Below are positions 43,332 to 52,072 of a stretch of DNA of 64,000 nt, piece by piece. Position numbers and translations under genes: made by a program. Within the stretch, counting starts at the first letter, position 1. Every line of letters begins with the position of its first letter. This stretch comes from JASGDN01 sp049840815 (GTDB taxonomy: Bacteria; Chloroflexota; Chloroflexia; Thermomicrobiales; UBA6265), in assembly GCA_049840815.1 (NCBI GenBank), contig JASGJI010000011.1, positions 310,001 through 374,000 on the forward strand, in the 5' to 3' direction. The notes beneath the pieces were generated by a model. That model had not been told where the DNA came from. It saw only the letters and a list, made by a program, of their open reading frames with translations, and ran no database searches.

Positions 43332-43802
43332 TCATCCGGCGTCGAGGTTGACCGGATAGCCCGCGAACCGACACTCCGTATGGAGTTGCGCATACTCGGG
43401 TCCGCGCCATCGGCAGGTCGCGCAGGCGGACTCGGTGTAGAACCAGGCAAAGAGCGGTTCCGCCATCATCGTCAACGGCCGATCGACGGCCAGCCGCTTG
43501 TACTCATCGACCAGCAATCGCACGATCTCGGGCGGCAACGCGTCGAGCGCATCCGGGTAACGCAGCGTGTGATCCGCACCGGTGAACCGGTCGCGGAAGA
43601 CCAGCTCGCGAACTTCGCGCAGGCCAGCGCCCGTGTCCAGCTCGCGCAACTCGTCGGCGACCAGGTCGTGGACGCCCCAATCGACACCCGCCTGCGCGGA
43701 GAGGTACTGGAGCACACGCGCCTTCTCGACACTGCGATCGGACAGCCGCTCGATCAGCGGCATGACCCGGCGAACGACATCATTGGTGGCACGATACGTC
43801 AT
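43332..43802 (-). CDS. Hypothetical protein
   Basis: The start at 43802 (MTYRATNDVVRR) follows GGAGGA and gives 156 residues. It is helical and charged, with RFTGADHTLRYPDALDALPPEIVRLLVDEYKRL and a C-terminal cysteine group (ACATCRWRG ... HTECR). Three or four cysteines could bind a metal, but the spacing is not a standard ribbon. No family recognised. Confidence 0.62.
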   Translation of the reverse strand: MTYRATNDVVRRVMPLIERLSDRSVEKARVLQYLSAQAGVDWGVHDLVADELRELDTGAGLREVRELVFRDRFTGADHTLRYPDALDALPPEIVRLLVDEYKRLAVDRPLTMMAEPLFAWFYTESACATCRWRGPEYAQLHTECRFAGYPVNLDAG

Positions 43803-44034
43803 GGACAGTTCCTCCATCGCGAGTTGCCGCCACCGGACGGCGGCGACAGCCCTGGACTCGAGGATACCGCCGCTCCCGCCAGCCCGACACCGCGCATTCT
43901 GGCAGGATTCCGTACCCCATACCGATTCCGGATGAACCATCGGTGGATGGAGGACGGTCTGTGAGCATGAACGCGTTTTCCGGCGGGGTGCATCCCGGAA
44001 CCCGGGCCGACACGCGGTGATGGAGCGGGCAAGA

Positions 44035-44066
44035 CGACGACCTCCGGAGCACTCCGGAGGTCGTCG
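44035..44066 (-). terminator. Terminator of the triple-domain secreted protein gene
   Basis: CGACGACCTCCGGAG and CTCCGGAGGTCGTCG form perfect 15-bp arms separated by 2 bases, just beyond the minus-strand stop at 44098. Confidence 0.7.
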
Positions 44067-44097
44067 TTGGTTCCGGCTCGCCCGTTCGGGCTACCGG

Positions 44098-45969
44098 CTA
44101 CGGGAGCTGGATCGAGTTCTGGATTTCACGGCGGGCGGCGCGCTCGGTCGTGTACTGATCGTAGGGGACCTCCTGCGTCACGATCAGCGCCGATTCGCCA
44201 TCCTGAATCGCGCGGCACTCGATGAAGTAGGCGTACTTCGTGCCGTCACTGCTCGTGAAGGTGTAGTTCGCGTAGGCGCTGCGATCATCACTGCCCTGGA
44301 AGGCCGCGCCATCGGCGGTCCGGTCGAGCCGGAAGCGATCACGGTCCTCACCGGCTACGGAGGCGACGGCCTCGACACAACTCGTGAGGGTGCCCGTGTA
44401 GTCGGCATCATCAGTCGCATGGACCGTGATGAGCGAGGTCCCGTTCGTAAGCGTCAGGATCTCGTCGCCCCGCTTGATCTGGGCGTTCTGCAGCGAGAAT
44501 TCGTCCGGGATCGTGAACACGAAGTCGAACGAGGGGCTGGTGAAGACGGAGCCGTCCAGACCATCGATGTCACCGGATGTGGTGCCCGTCTTCGTGGCGG
44601 TCGCATCCGGGGTGACATCAGTCTCCGGGCTCTCGGTAGCCTCGACGGTCTCCGAAGGCGCCTTTGTGGCTTCCTTGGTCGGCGTGACCGGGGAAGCCTC
44701 CGGAATCTCGATGGTATCAACCGCGGCCTGCACGAGGTCGATGTGATCGTTGTAGGAAGCGCGCGGAGCCGATGCGAAGATGATGAGGATCGATTCGCCC
44801 GGCACCAGCGTGCGGCATTCGATGTAGTCGGTCAGCTTCATCGGGTCGGCGTTGGGGTTGGACTGGCTCTGGTAGGTCAGGTTGAAGACACCCCAAGCGA
44901 AGCCATCGCCCTCCTTGGTCAGCGCATCGCCGTCGGCATTCGTGGCGCGCTTCCAGTTGGAGACGCCATCGGCATCGTTCTCGTAGTAATCGGACTCACC
45001 TTGGAGGCAGGTCGACGCATCGCCGTCGTAGCCGTTGTAGGCGTAGATATAGAGATTACCGGTCTCAGCCTCGAGATACAGGGAATCGAAGACGGGATCG
45101 GTCTGGCTCACCTCGCCATCGGACGGAATGGTCCAATCCCGATCGTCCCACTCGAAACTGTATCCGAAATTCGGGCTGATGTAGGTGGTGCCGTCAATGC
45201 CACTCTGGGCCGGCGCCTCGTCGGTGACGGAATCACCCGCCTCCTCGGTCGCGGCGGCCTTCGGGGTTTCCGTTGCATCCTCGTCGGTGGCGATGGTCTT
45301 GTCGCCACTTGCGTCGCCAGCCTTCGGCGTCTCGGTCGCTTCGGCAGTCGCCTTGTCGCCCGTGCGGGAGGAAGCATCCGAGCCAAGCGGCTCGCCGACG
45401 AGGATCGGAGAATCGTCGATCAGCACGACATCCTGCGTCTCGGCAAGGACTTCATCGAACGAGCTGGAGCGCGCCGTGAGCACCACGACCACGATCGCAT
45501 CGGCATCCTTGAGCTCGTGGACCTCGATCTGGACGGTATTCGCATTGACGGTAAGGGTGGCGGAGGCCGGATTGGCGGAATCATCCTGCTCGTCGACGCT
45601 GGCATCGGCGGCGTTATTGGTCTCCAAAGCAATCGCGTCGTCGAGGACGACGGCCGGGTCCTCACCCGCCGCGCGACCGGTGATGCGGAGACTGGCGCTG
45701 CCATTGCGCAGGGTCAGCGCATCGAAGCCGCCGGCATTCGAGGTGACGTTGCGGGCACGGGTCGTCCATGGGTTGTCCCAGGTCACGGTGTAGCCGAACT
45801 GGGGACTGATGTAGGTGGTGTCATCGACGAGGCCGGTATCAGACTGCGCCGACGCAGCGGCGGGGAAGGCCGCGACGCCCGCGAACACTCCCAGCATCAT
45901 GCTGGCGATCACCGCGACGCTCAGGATCGACGAGGCCAGACGAAGCGACTTGGCCGAACGGGTCTTCAC
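44098..45969 (-). CDS. Secreted protein of three repeated domains with acidic Thr/Glu linkers
   Basis: The start is probably the GTG at 45969 (VKTRSAKSLR), after GGGAGA; a TTG at 45975 is possible. The signal peptide ends near ASAQSD. Three domains of about 140-150 residues begin TYISPQFGYTVTW, TYISPNFGYSFEW and VFTSPSFDFVF. Linkers are rich in T, E, P, K (ATETPKAGDASGD, EATKAPSETVEA). The domain layout looks like a repeated surface-binding fold. I do not recognise its family. Alternating acidic linkers suggest an extended cell-surface or secreted protein. Confidence 0.8.
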   Translation of the reverse strand: MKTRSAKSLRLASSILSVAVIASMMLGVFAGVAAFPAAASAQSDTGLVDDTTYISPQFGYTVTWDNPWTTRARNVTSNAGGFDALTLRNGSASLRITGRAAGEDPAVVLDDAIALETNNAADASVDEQDDSANPASATLTVNANTVQIEVHELKDADAIVVVVLTARSSSFDEVLAETQDVVLIDDSPILVGEPLGSDASSRTGDKATAEATETPKAGDASGDKTIATDEDATETPKAAATEEAGDSVTDEAPAQSGIDGTTYISPNFGYSFEWDDRDWTIPSDGEVSQTDPVFDSLYLEAETGNLYIYAYNGYDGDASTCLQGESDYYENDADGVSNWKRATNADGDALTKEGDGFAWGVFNLTYQSQSNPNADPMKLTDYIECRTLVPGESILIIFASAPRASYNDHIDLVQAAVDTIEIPEASPVTPTKEATKAPSETVEATESPETDVTPDATATKTGTTSGDIDGLDGSVFTSPSFDFVFTIPDEFSLQNAQIKRGDEILTLTNGTSLITVHATDDADYTGTLTSCVEAVASVAGEDRDRFRLDRTADGAAFQGSDDRSAYANYTFTSSDGTKYAYFIECRAIQDGESALIVTQEVPYDQYTTERAARREIQNSIQLP

Positions 45970-46221
45970 GGGCAATCTCCCTCACTGCGGACGGGCGCAT
46001 GGCAGAGGCCGAAGCACCGACGCGCGTTCCACGACGCATGATGAACGCAGACGACGCGGCACGAACGGGGAACGCCACGATGATCGTGGGTATCCCATGG
46101 AACCTGTGCCGGTACCGTACATGACGGCCCAACGCGAGACAAGGCACAACGACCGCTCCCGGTTGGGTGGCCTCCAGCATGCAAACGCGCGAATCGGGGG
46201 GCGGGTTCCCGCTCGAGGCGC

Positions 46222-46629
46222 TCAGGGACGCTCCGGAGCGTCTCCCGCGACAAGCAGACCGGCGTCATTGCCCGCGATGGTCAGCACCCCATCCGCGATG
46301 GCTGCGACCAGTTCGGGCGTACCCGCACCGAACGCATCGCCGGATTCGGCCCGGAGACGGGCCATGGTCGGGTCGCGTTCGATCAGCGTCCAGGCTGCAT
46401 CAGGGAACCCCGCCTCCACGCGGCAATCGCGCAAGACCTCCCGCCACGACCCGTCATCCTCCCGCACGAAGAAGCCAAGCACTATGACGGTCTCGCCGTA
46501 ACCCAACCACGCCACCGCGCTCCCGGTGGGATCGACCAATCGCAATCGCTCATCCGTCCCCGTGCTGCCAGCGGGCGGCGGCACGGCGAAACGGGCACGC
46601 CGCAGGGAGCTTTCAGGTCGCGCGGTCAT
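46222..46629 (-). CDS. Hypothetical protein in amidohydrolase/Rieske operon
   Basis: The start at 46629 (MTARPESSLRRAR) lies four bases after the stop of the Rieske gene, giving 135 residues. It has no signal peptide. VDPTGSAVAWLGYGETVIVLGFFVRED suggests a beta-sandwich start. It is the third gene of the operon, so it may help the Rieske or amidohydrolase proteins, but I see no motif. Confidence 0.58.
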   Translation of the reverse strand: MTARPESSLRRARFAVPPPAGSTGTDERLRLVDPTGSAVAWLGYGETVIVLGFFVREDDGSWREVLRDCRVEAGFPDAAWTLIERDPTMARLRAESGDAFGAGTPELVAAIADGVLTIAGNDAGLLVAGDAPERP

Positions 46630-46633
46630 GCGT

Positions 46634-47026
46634 TCAGACGAGAACGGCGATGGTGTCGCCATCGATCACGACATCGTAGCGACGGACGCGGACGCGGGAA
46701 TCGGCGAGGCCCTTGCCGGTGAGGAGGTCGAACTCCCAGCCATGCCACGGGCAGGAGATAATCTCGCCCTCACGCCCCCAGATGAACTCGCCGGGCATGG
46801 AGGGGAGCGTCGTCCCGGAGAGCCGGCCACGGCAGACGGGGGCAAGCTCGTGCGGGCAGACATTGAGCACGGCGATGTACTCGCCATCGACGTTGAAGAG
46901 CCCGATGGAATGCCCCTTCGCCTCGACCAGGCGCATCTCGCCGGGTGCGAGGTCGCCCAGGGCCGCGACCGGGATCGCCTCGCGCGTGCGTCTCGGCGTG
47001 GTGGATAGGACCGCGCGCTCAGTCAT
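46634..47026 (-). CDS. Rieske [2Fe-2S] ferredoxin-like protein
   Basis: This 130-residue protein starts at 47026 (MTERAVLSTT), eight bases inside the end of the amidohydrolase gene. Rieske ligands C57-P-H59 and C92-P-W-H95 are intact (VCPHELAPVC and SCPWHGWEFD). It resembles the soluble ferredoxins that feed oxygenases, or nitrite-reductase small subunits. Tight coupling to an amidohydrolase suggests a catabolic pathway on an aromatic or other ring compound. No oxygenase is in the window. Confidence 0.88.
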   Translation of the reverse strand: MTERAVLSTTPRRTREAIPVAALGDLAPGEMRLVEAKGHSIGLFNVDGEYIAVLNVCPHELAPVCRGRLSGTTLPSMPGEFIWGREGEIISCPWHGWEFDLLTGKGLADSRVRVRRYDVVIDGDTIAVLV

Positions 47027-48146
47027 CGACGGCGACCTCCTCAATGGCAGCGGCGGAGCGAGCGACCGGTTCGGCAGGCAGGCGGTATAGCGCCCGGGCG
47101 GTCTCTCCCATCACACGGGCACGGAGGTCGGGACCGAAGGGACGGGCGGAGAAGCTCGGGGTGTCGCCATCCCAATGCGGGTAGTCGCTGGAGAACATCA
47201 GCATGGTCCCGGCATCGAACATCTCCAGCATCTGCTTCAGGTGCGTCGGGTTTTCCGGCTCCTCGATCGGCTGCGTGGTCAGGCGGACATGCTCCCGGAT
47301 GTACTCGGAGGGCGGCTTCTCCAGCCACGGCACCGTCTGGCGCAGGCCCTTCCAGTTCTTGTCCAGCCGCCACATGATCGGCGGCAACCAGGAGACACCC
47401 CCCTCCACCATCACGAACTTCAGCGTCGGGAACTTCACGAAGACCCCTTCGGTGATGAGGCTGACGAGGTGTCCGAGGTAACTGGCGACCAGCCCGGTAT
47501 GCCATTCGAGGTAGCTCGTCGCGTAGCCCACCGCCGAGGTCGGGCCGGTAATGCCGACACCCTCGTTGCCGGGGTGAATGGCCACCGGCAGGTCGTGGGC
47601 AACCGCCGCCTCGTAGATGGGGTGGAAGTATCGCTGCCCGTAGGGAATGCGCGCGCCGCTCCCCATCATCACCTGCACGAAACCGGGGTGATCGCCAAGT
47701 CGGTGAATCTCCCGCGCGGCGAGGATGGGGTCGTTCGGGGCCACGTTCAGCGATGCGCGGAAGCGGGGATCGACCGGCAGCCAGTAGTTCGCGGCGACAT
47801 CGTTGATGGCGGAGATCACCGCCGACGAGTAATCCGGCTCGGCGCCAACCCCGACGTGGATGGCGCCCTCGAAGTTGAGGATGCCGTAGTCGACTTCGTA
47901 GGCATCGAAGAAATGCTTGCCGAGCAGGACCGGGTCCATCGCGATGCGGTCGCCATCGAGGGTGACGGAATCGGCGCGCACCACCCCGGCGGGGTTCCAG
48001 TACCCAAGCACGCCTGGCCCCCGGCTGCCGGAGCGATACCGCGACTTCCACGGCTCGGGCAGGAAATCGGGCATCCGCTCGGGATCGACGGAGGGATGGA
48101 TGTCGGTGTCGATGATGGCGTAGTCGCGGGATCGTGGCGATGGCAT
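47019..48146 (-). CDS. Amidohydrolase family 2 (ACMSD-like) enzyme
   Basis: This 375-residue TIM-barrel metal-dependent hydrolase or decarboxylase shows an altered N-terminal metal motif, IIDTDIHPSVD, then LPVAIHPGNEG, LEWHTGLVASYLGHLVSLI, KFVMVEGGVSWLPP and FSSDYPHWDGD, where the final Asp is expected. This is the pattern of amidohydrolase 2 proteins such as ACMSD and gamma-resorcylate decarboxylase. It heads an operon with Rieske and hypothetical genes. Confidence 0.85.
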   Translation of the reverse strand: MPSPRSRDYAIIDTDIHPSVDPERMPDFLPEPWKSRYRSGSRGPGVLGYWNPAGVVRADSVTLDGDRIAMDPVLLGKHFFDAYEVDYGILNFEGAIHVGVGAEPDYSSAVISAINDVAANYWLPVDPRFRASLNVAPNDPILAAREIHRLGDHPGFVQVMMGSGARIPYGQRYFHPIYEAAVAHDLPVAIHPGNEGVGITGPTSAVGYATSYLEWHTGLVASYLGHLVSLITEGVFVKFPTLKFVMVEGGVSWLPPIMWRLDKNWKGLRQTVPWLEKPPSEYIREHVRLTTQPIEEPENPTHLKQMLEMFDAGTMLMFSSDYPHWDGDTPSFSARPFGPDLRARVMGETARALYRLPAEPVARSAAAIEEVAVDD

Positions 48147-48257
48147 CGGTGGCTGCTCCCGGTGGCCTCGGTGCGGGAAATCTGAATGAGCGACACGATT
48201 TCAGGCAAAACGCCGACCGCACCCGGCCCGCAGCTCCCCCGAAAACGTCATGACCTG

Positions 48258-48286
48258 TTGACGGGACCTTACCGTATTGGTACGGT
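48258..48286 (+). promoter_or_regulatory. Promoter with overlapping inverted repeat before the lone binding protein
   Basis: TTGACG (48258-48263), a 17-bp spacer and TACGGT (48281-48286). An inverted repeat ACCGTA-TTGG-TACGGT at 48271-48286 covers the -10 box and could be an operator. A second possible -10 is TAGGCT at 48293. Confidence 0.5.
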
Positions 48287-48362
48287 CTGGTCTAGGCTAA
48301 ACAACTCACGGGGCGGGAGAGGGACTCCTGCTCGCCAGCTACGTTCGTCGGAGGGACATCGC

Positions 48363-50291
48363 ATGACTCGGGACCCCGGAATCGACTCGACCACCATCAC
48401 ACGTGGCCGCCTGTCTCGACGTGCCTTCGCAGGGGGCAGCGCCCTCACCATCGCCATGCTCACCGGCAGCGCCTTGCCGTCCGGATTCGGGCAGGCCGTC
48501 CTGGCGCAGGACGGTGCGAAGGAGTTCAACGCCGCCTGGCCGTATCAGGAACCGCCGCAGGGGCACTACAACGCCTTCGTGACGGATGGCATCCTCGCGA
48601 ACGCCGCCAGCCCGAACATCTACGGCGACATGATCTGGCAGCCGATGGCCATGTTCCAGTGGGGTCCGCAGGAATGGATTCCGTTCATGGCGACCAGCTG
48701 GGGCTTCGTGAAGCTGGACGACGGAGCGGCAACACCGGGCGCGTCTCCAGCCGCATCCCCGGCCTCCGCGGAGACCGCCAGCGCTCCCACTGGCGCCATC
48801 GGCCCGATCGCGGAGGGCGCGAACGCCTTCCAGATCACCCTGCGCCAGGGCGCGAAGTGGAGCGACGGTACTGAGTTCACGTCTGCCGACGTGCTGGTAA
48901 CGCTCTCGCTGATGCGCCTGATGTCGAACGTGATCTGGAAGTACGTGGACCGGGTGGAAGCTCCGGACGCCTACACCGTCAATTTCTACATGAGCCAGCC
49001 ATCCACCGTCGTGCAGCGCTATGCCCTGCGCACCAGCACGCAGTCGGCGGCGATCTACGGCGAGTGGGCGAAGAAAGCCGATGCCCTGTTCGACGCCGGA
49101 AAGACGGTGGCCGATGACGAGGTGAAGCAGCTGCTGGGCGAATTCAACAAGTTCCGCCCGGATCAGATCATCGCCAGCGGCCCGTTCACGATCGACATTC
49201 CGGGCGTCACCGGGTCCGACCTGATGATGGTGAAGAATCCGGCGGCGTGGAACGCGGATCAGGTCGGGTTCGACCGCATTCACAACCACAACGGCAGCGG
49301 CGAGGCGATCATCGCCGTCATCCTCTCCGGCGCGGTGGACTACGGCACCCAGGCGTTCACACCGCCGGTGGAGGCCCAGCTGGTCGACGGCGGCGCGCGG
49401 ATCGTGCGGCCGCCGACATACTCCGGCCCGGCGATCCTCTTCAACTACGGCACGGTGGAGGTCTTCAACGACAAGCGCGTGCGCCAGGCCTTCGCCCACA
49501 TCATCGACCGCGCCCAGAACGGCACGATCGCGCTGGGGCAATCCGGTGTGCCGCCGCAGTACATGGCGGGCATGTCCGACACGCATGTGAAGGCGTGGCT
49601 CTCCGAGGAGGACATCGCCACCCTGAACCAGTACGAGAAGGACGACGACAAGGCTGCCGCCCTCCTGCAGGAGGCGGGCTGGACGAAGGACGGCGATACC
49701 TGGAAGCTGCCGGATGGCAGTAATGCCGCCTTCGACCTCTCGTTCCCGGCGGAATACCCGGACTGGTCCGCTGCTGCCGAGGACGCGACGGATCAGCTGA
49801 CGAACTTCGGCATCAAGATCACGCCGCTGGCGGTCGCGGTGGCGCAGCAACCGATCGATGTCGATCAGGGCAAGTTCCAGATGGCGATTCGCGGGTGGGG
49901 CAATTCCTCGAATCCGCATCCGCACTTCTCCTACGTGCAGGCGTTCTTCGTGCACAACACGCTGGCCGTGAACAACGGCGGCGAGGGCATGAAGTTCCCG
50001 CTGGAGCAGGAGACGGACGTCGCAGGGAAGGTCAACCTGGAACAGCTGACCCTCGACTCGGCGGACGGCCTGGACGAGGCCGCGCAGCGCGAGAAGGTGA
50101 CAACCATCGCGAAGGTCTACAACGAGCTGCTGCCGGAGATCCCGCTGTTCGAGCGGTATGGCAACAACATGATCCTGGAGGAGCGCGTCCAGCCGTGGCC
50201 GGCGGACGACGACCCGATCTACACGAACAGCCCCTACGCGGATGGCATCGTGACGATCCTGATGCTGACGGGCAAGATCCAGCCGAAGTAA
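48363..50291 (+). CDS. Tat-exported peptide-type ABC substrate-binding protein (SBP family 5)
   Basis: This 642-residue protein starts at 48363 behind GGAGGG. It has a twin-arginine signal (RGRLSRRAFAGG) and an Ala/Ser/Pro-rich stretch (AATPGASPAASPASAETAS) inserted near residue 120-140. Family 5 features are FQITLRQGAKWSDGTEFTSADV and FNDKRVRQAFAHIIDRAQNG. No permease or ATPase gene is adjacent, so it is an orphan binding protein that must use a transporter elsewhere. The ligand is unknown. Confidence 0.85.
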   Translation: MTRDPGIDSTTITRGRLSRRAFAGGSALTIAMLTGSALPSGFGQAVLAQDGAKEFNAAWPYQEPPQGHYNAFVTDGILANAASPNIYGDMIWQPMAMFQWGPQEWIPFMATSWGFVKLDDGAATPGASPAASPASAETASAPTGAIGPIAEGANAFQITLRQGAKWSDGTEFTSADVLVTLSLMRLMSNVIWKYVDRVEAPDAYTVNFYMSQPSTVVQRYALRTSTQSAAIYGEWAKKADALFDAGKTVADDEVKQLLGEFNKFRPDQIIASGPFTIDIPGVTGSDLMMVKNPAAWNADQVGFDRIHNHNGSGEAIIAVILSGAVDYGTQAFTPPVEAQLVDGGARIVRPPTYSGPAILFNYGTVEVFNDKRVRQAFAHIIDRAQNGTIALGQSGVPPQYMAGMSDTHVKAWLSEEDIATLNQYEKDDDKAAALLQEAGWTKDGDTWKLPDGSNAAFDLSFPAEYPDWSAAAEDATDQLTNFGIKITPLAVAVAQQPIDVDQGKFQMAIRGWGNSSNPHPHFSYVQAFFVHNTLAVNNGGEGMKFPLEQETDVAGKVNLEQLTLDSADGLDEAAQREKVTTIAKVYNELLPEIPLFERYGNNMILEERVQPWPADDDPIYTNSPYADGIVTILMLTGKIQPK

Positions 50292-50315
50292 GCGACCAAC
50301 ACCGTTCATGGAATC

Positions 50316-50349
50316 CAGAGGAGGCCGGCGATTTTGCCGACCTCCTCTG
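50316..50349 (+). terminator. Terminator after the lone binding protein
   Basis: CAGAGGAGGCCGGC pairs with GCCGACCTCCTCTG (13 of 14, one wobble) around a loop with TTTT. It follows the gene by ~25 bases. Confidence 0.65.
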
Positions 50350-50393
50350 ATGTTTGACGTTTATCCGAATCAACCATCAAAAAATCCTTGTAG

Positions 50394-50452
50394 ACAATTA
50401 TTGTCTTTGGTCAATTCCCGATTCCCTATAGCTCGATATGGTCTTATTCTTC
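50394..50452 (+). promoter_or_regulatory. Regulatory sequences upstream of the WxL/DUF916-like locus
   Basis: The AT-rich leader holds GACAATTATTGTC (50393-50405), a palindrome whose core also occurs at 34593-34603. ATGGTCTTATTCTT (50439-50452) matches 12 of 14 bases of the 34567-34580 sequence. Both matches lie before WxL-like genes, pointing to a shared regulator. Confidence 0.5.
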
Positions 50453-50582
50453 ATTGACCTTTTGGTTCCCCTCGTGTATCTTCACCGCGTTGGGACAAAC
50501 AACACAGAGAATATCCGGATGTAGGCCCATCCTGGATATTGACGATCGCACCTTGGCGCGAATAAGCCGAAAGCAGCGAGAC

Positions 50583-51839
50583 GTGACGAACTTCACCTTC
50601 GGCTCTCCACATATCGGGGTGCCCGCTTGGCGACGCCGTGCAACCAGGATCCTTCTCCCGGTCATGTGCTCCACCCTGATGGTGGTCGGCGCGCATCCGA
50701 CATTCGCGCAGGAGACGCCGGATGCTGGAGCAACGGTCGAAACCGTGTCCGCCACGGAACCACCGACCGAGGTGATCGAAACCGAGGAGCCGGTCGTCTA
50801 CCCAACCGACGAGCCGGAGGTCTATCCGACCGAGGAGCCGACGCTCGAGCCCACACTCCCGCCGACCGAGGAGCCGACCGCCACCGAGATCCCGACGGAG
50901 ATGCCGTCGCCAACTCCCGCGCCGTCGCTCGCGTATGCCCTGGCCAGCCAGCCGGAATGCACGCTCGCGCCGGAGAGCGCCACGACGCTCGCCGCCGGGA
51001 ACACCATTGACTACCTCTGCGTCGACCGCATGACGGTGTCAGGCGCGAATATCGCGCCGACCAGCATGGGCGAGACCTGGCAGGTCCGCCTTGACGTGGA
51101 GGGTGGCTGGAGCGTGCAGGTCCTGCCGCCAGTGAATCCCGGCGAGGTCCAGCAGTGGTCCGATCCCGGCCTGGCGACGACGACGTTCGCCTTCACGCCG
51201 GTCGATCCCTTCGGCACCGACACGACCCCGGCCACGATCGAGACACAATCCGAGATCACCTACCGCGTGCGCGTCACCCGTCCCGAGGGGACGAGTTGCG
51301 ACCGCTCCCCGTACGCCCTGACCTTCACCCGCGATGCGTCCGTGACCGCCTCCGAGACGACGGCAACGCCCGGCACGACGCCGGACCCGTATCGCCTGAC
51401 CCCTGACCTCGCCACCATCCCGGCGCCGACCGTCTCCTTCGCGGGACCGCTCGATTTCGGCGATGTGCCGCTCAGCGCGGAGACGCCGGCGGGCGTCGTG
51501 AAGGACGGCACGCTGACCGTGACCGTGGACGGCCTCGACGCCACCTGTGGCGGCTGGACGCTCCATCTCTCCGGTGCGGGCCTGACGGACGCCGACGGGA
51601 CGCCGCTGGATGGCAGCGCCCTCGTGATTACCGCAATCGACGATGTGCCCCTGGCGACTGGCGAATGCCGGCTGGCCGATGGGTGCGACCTCTTGACCCT
51701 TGACGGCGGCGCCGGTGCGCCGACGACCTCGACGCACACCGTTCGCGTCGAACTGCGCATGCCGGACGAGCCGAGGACGGGCAGTTTCCGCGCCTCGGTG
51801 CAGGCTGGCCTGCGTGGGGATTCCACCGGGAAAGACTGA
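50583..51839 (+). CDS. Secreted protein with Pro/Glu/Thr stalk and WxL-like C-terminal domain
   Basis: The likely start is the GTG at 50583 (VTNFTFGS) giving 418 residues; upstream in-frame starts are possible. The signal peptide (RRRATRILLPVMCSTLMVVGA) ends near TFAQETP. Residues ~70-120 form a stalk of PTDEPEVYPTEEP-type repeats. The mature part has a first beta domain, then a C-terminal one with TCGGWTLHLSGAG, a W-x-L pattern, and TGSFRASVQAG at the end. The first gene of a four-gene surface locus. The WxL call rests on the motif and layout, not a search. Confidence 0.62.
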   Translation: MTNFTFGSPHIGVPAWRRRATRILLPVMCSTLMVVGAHPTFAQETPDAGATVETVSATEPPTEVIETEEPVVYPTDEPEVYPTEEPTLEPTLPPTEEPTATEIPTEMPSPTPAPSLAYALASQPECTLAPESATTLAAGNTIDYLCVDRMTVSGANIAPTSMGETWQVRLDVEGGWSVQVLPPVNPGEVQQWSDPGLATTTFAFTPVDPFGTDTTPATIETQSEITYRVRVTRPEGTSCDRSPYALTFTRDASVTASETTATPGTTPDPYRLTPDLATIPAPTVSFAGPLDFGDVPLSAETPAGVVKDGTLTVTVDGLDATCGGWTLHLSGAGLTDADGTPLDGSALVITAIDDVPLATGECRLADGCDLLTLDGGAGAPTTSTHTVRVELRMPDEPRTGSFRASVQAGLRGDSTGKD

Positions 51840-52072
51840 GGGAGCGCGAACGCGCTATGTGAAAGGATGGAGTGGGGGTACCAGAATGGGTGTGGGCGGG
51901 ACCTCGCCCGAAGACGAGATCCCGAAAGCTGGCCTGATCGGCAGATGGTGAAGCGCCTGTCGATCGCACCGATATCCAGTATCGCAGTCCCTGCAGCGGG
52001 GAAACATGGGCCACCCGGCCTACCCCAAAGAGGACGCACGATACCGGGATGTTCCTTCAAGGAGCAACACGC

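Noticed and set aside
44017..46041. Plus-strand open frame of 674 codons
   Set aside because: Antisense to the triple-domain secreted protein, which has a signal peptide and terminator in the right places.
48339..50309. Minus-strand open frame of 656 codons
   Set aside because: Antisense to the Tat-exported binding protein with SBP family 5 motifs.
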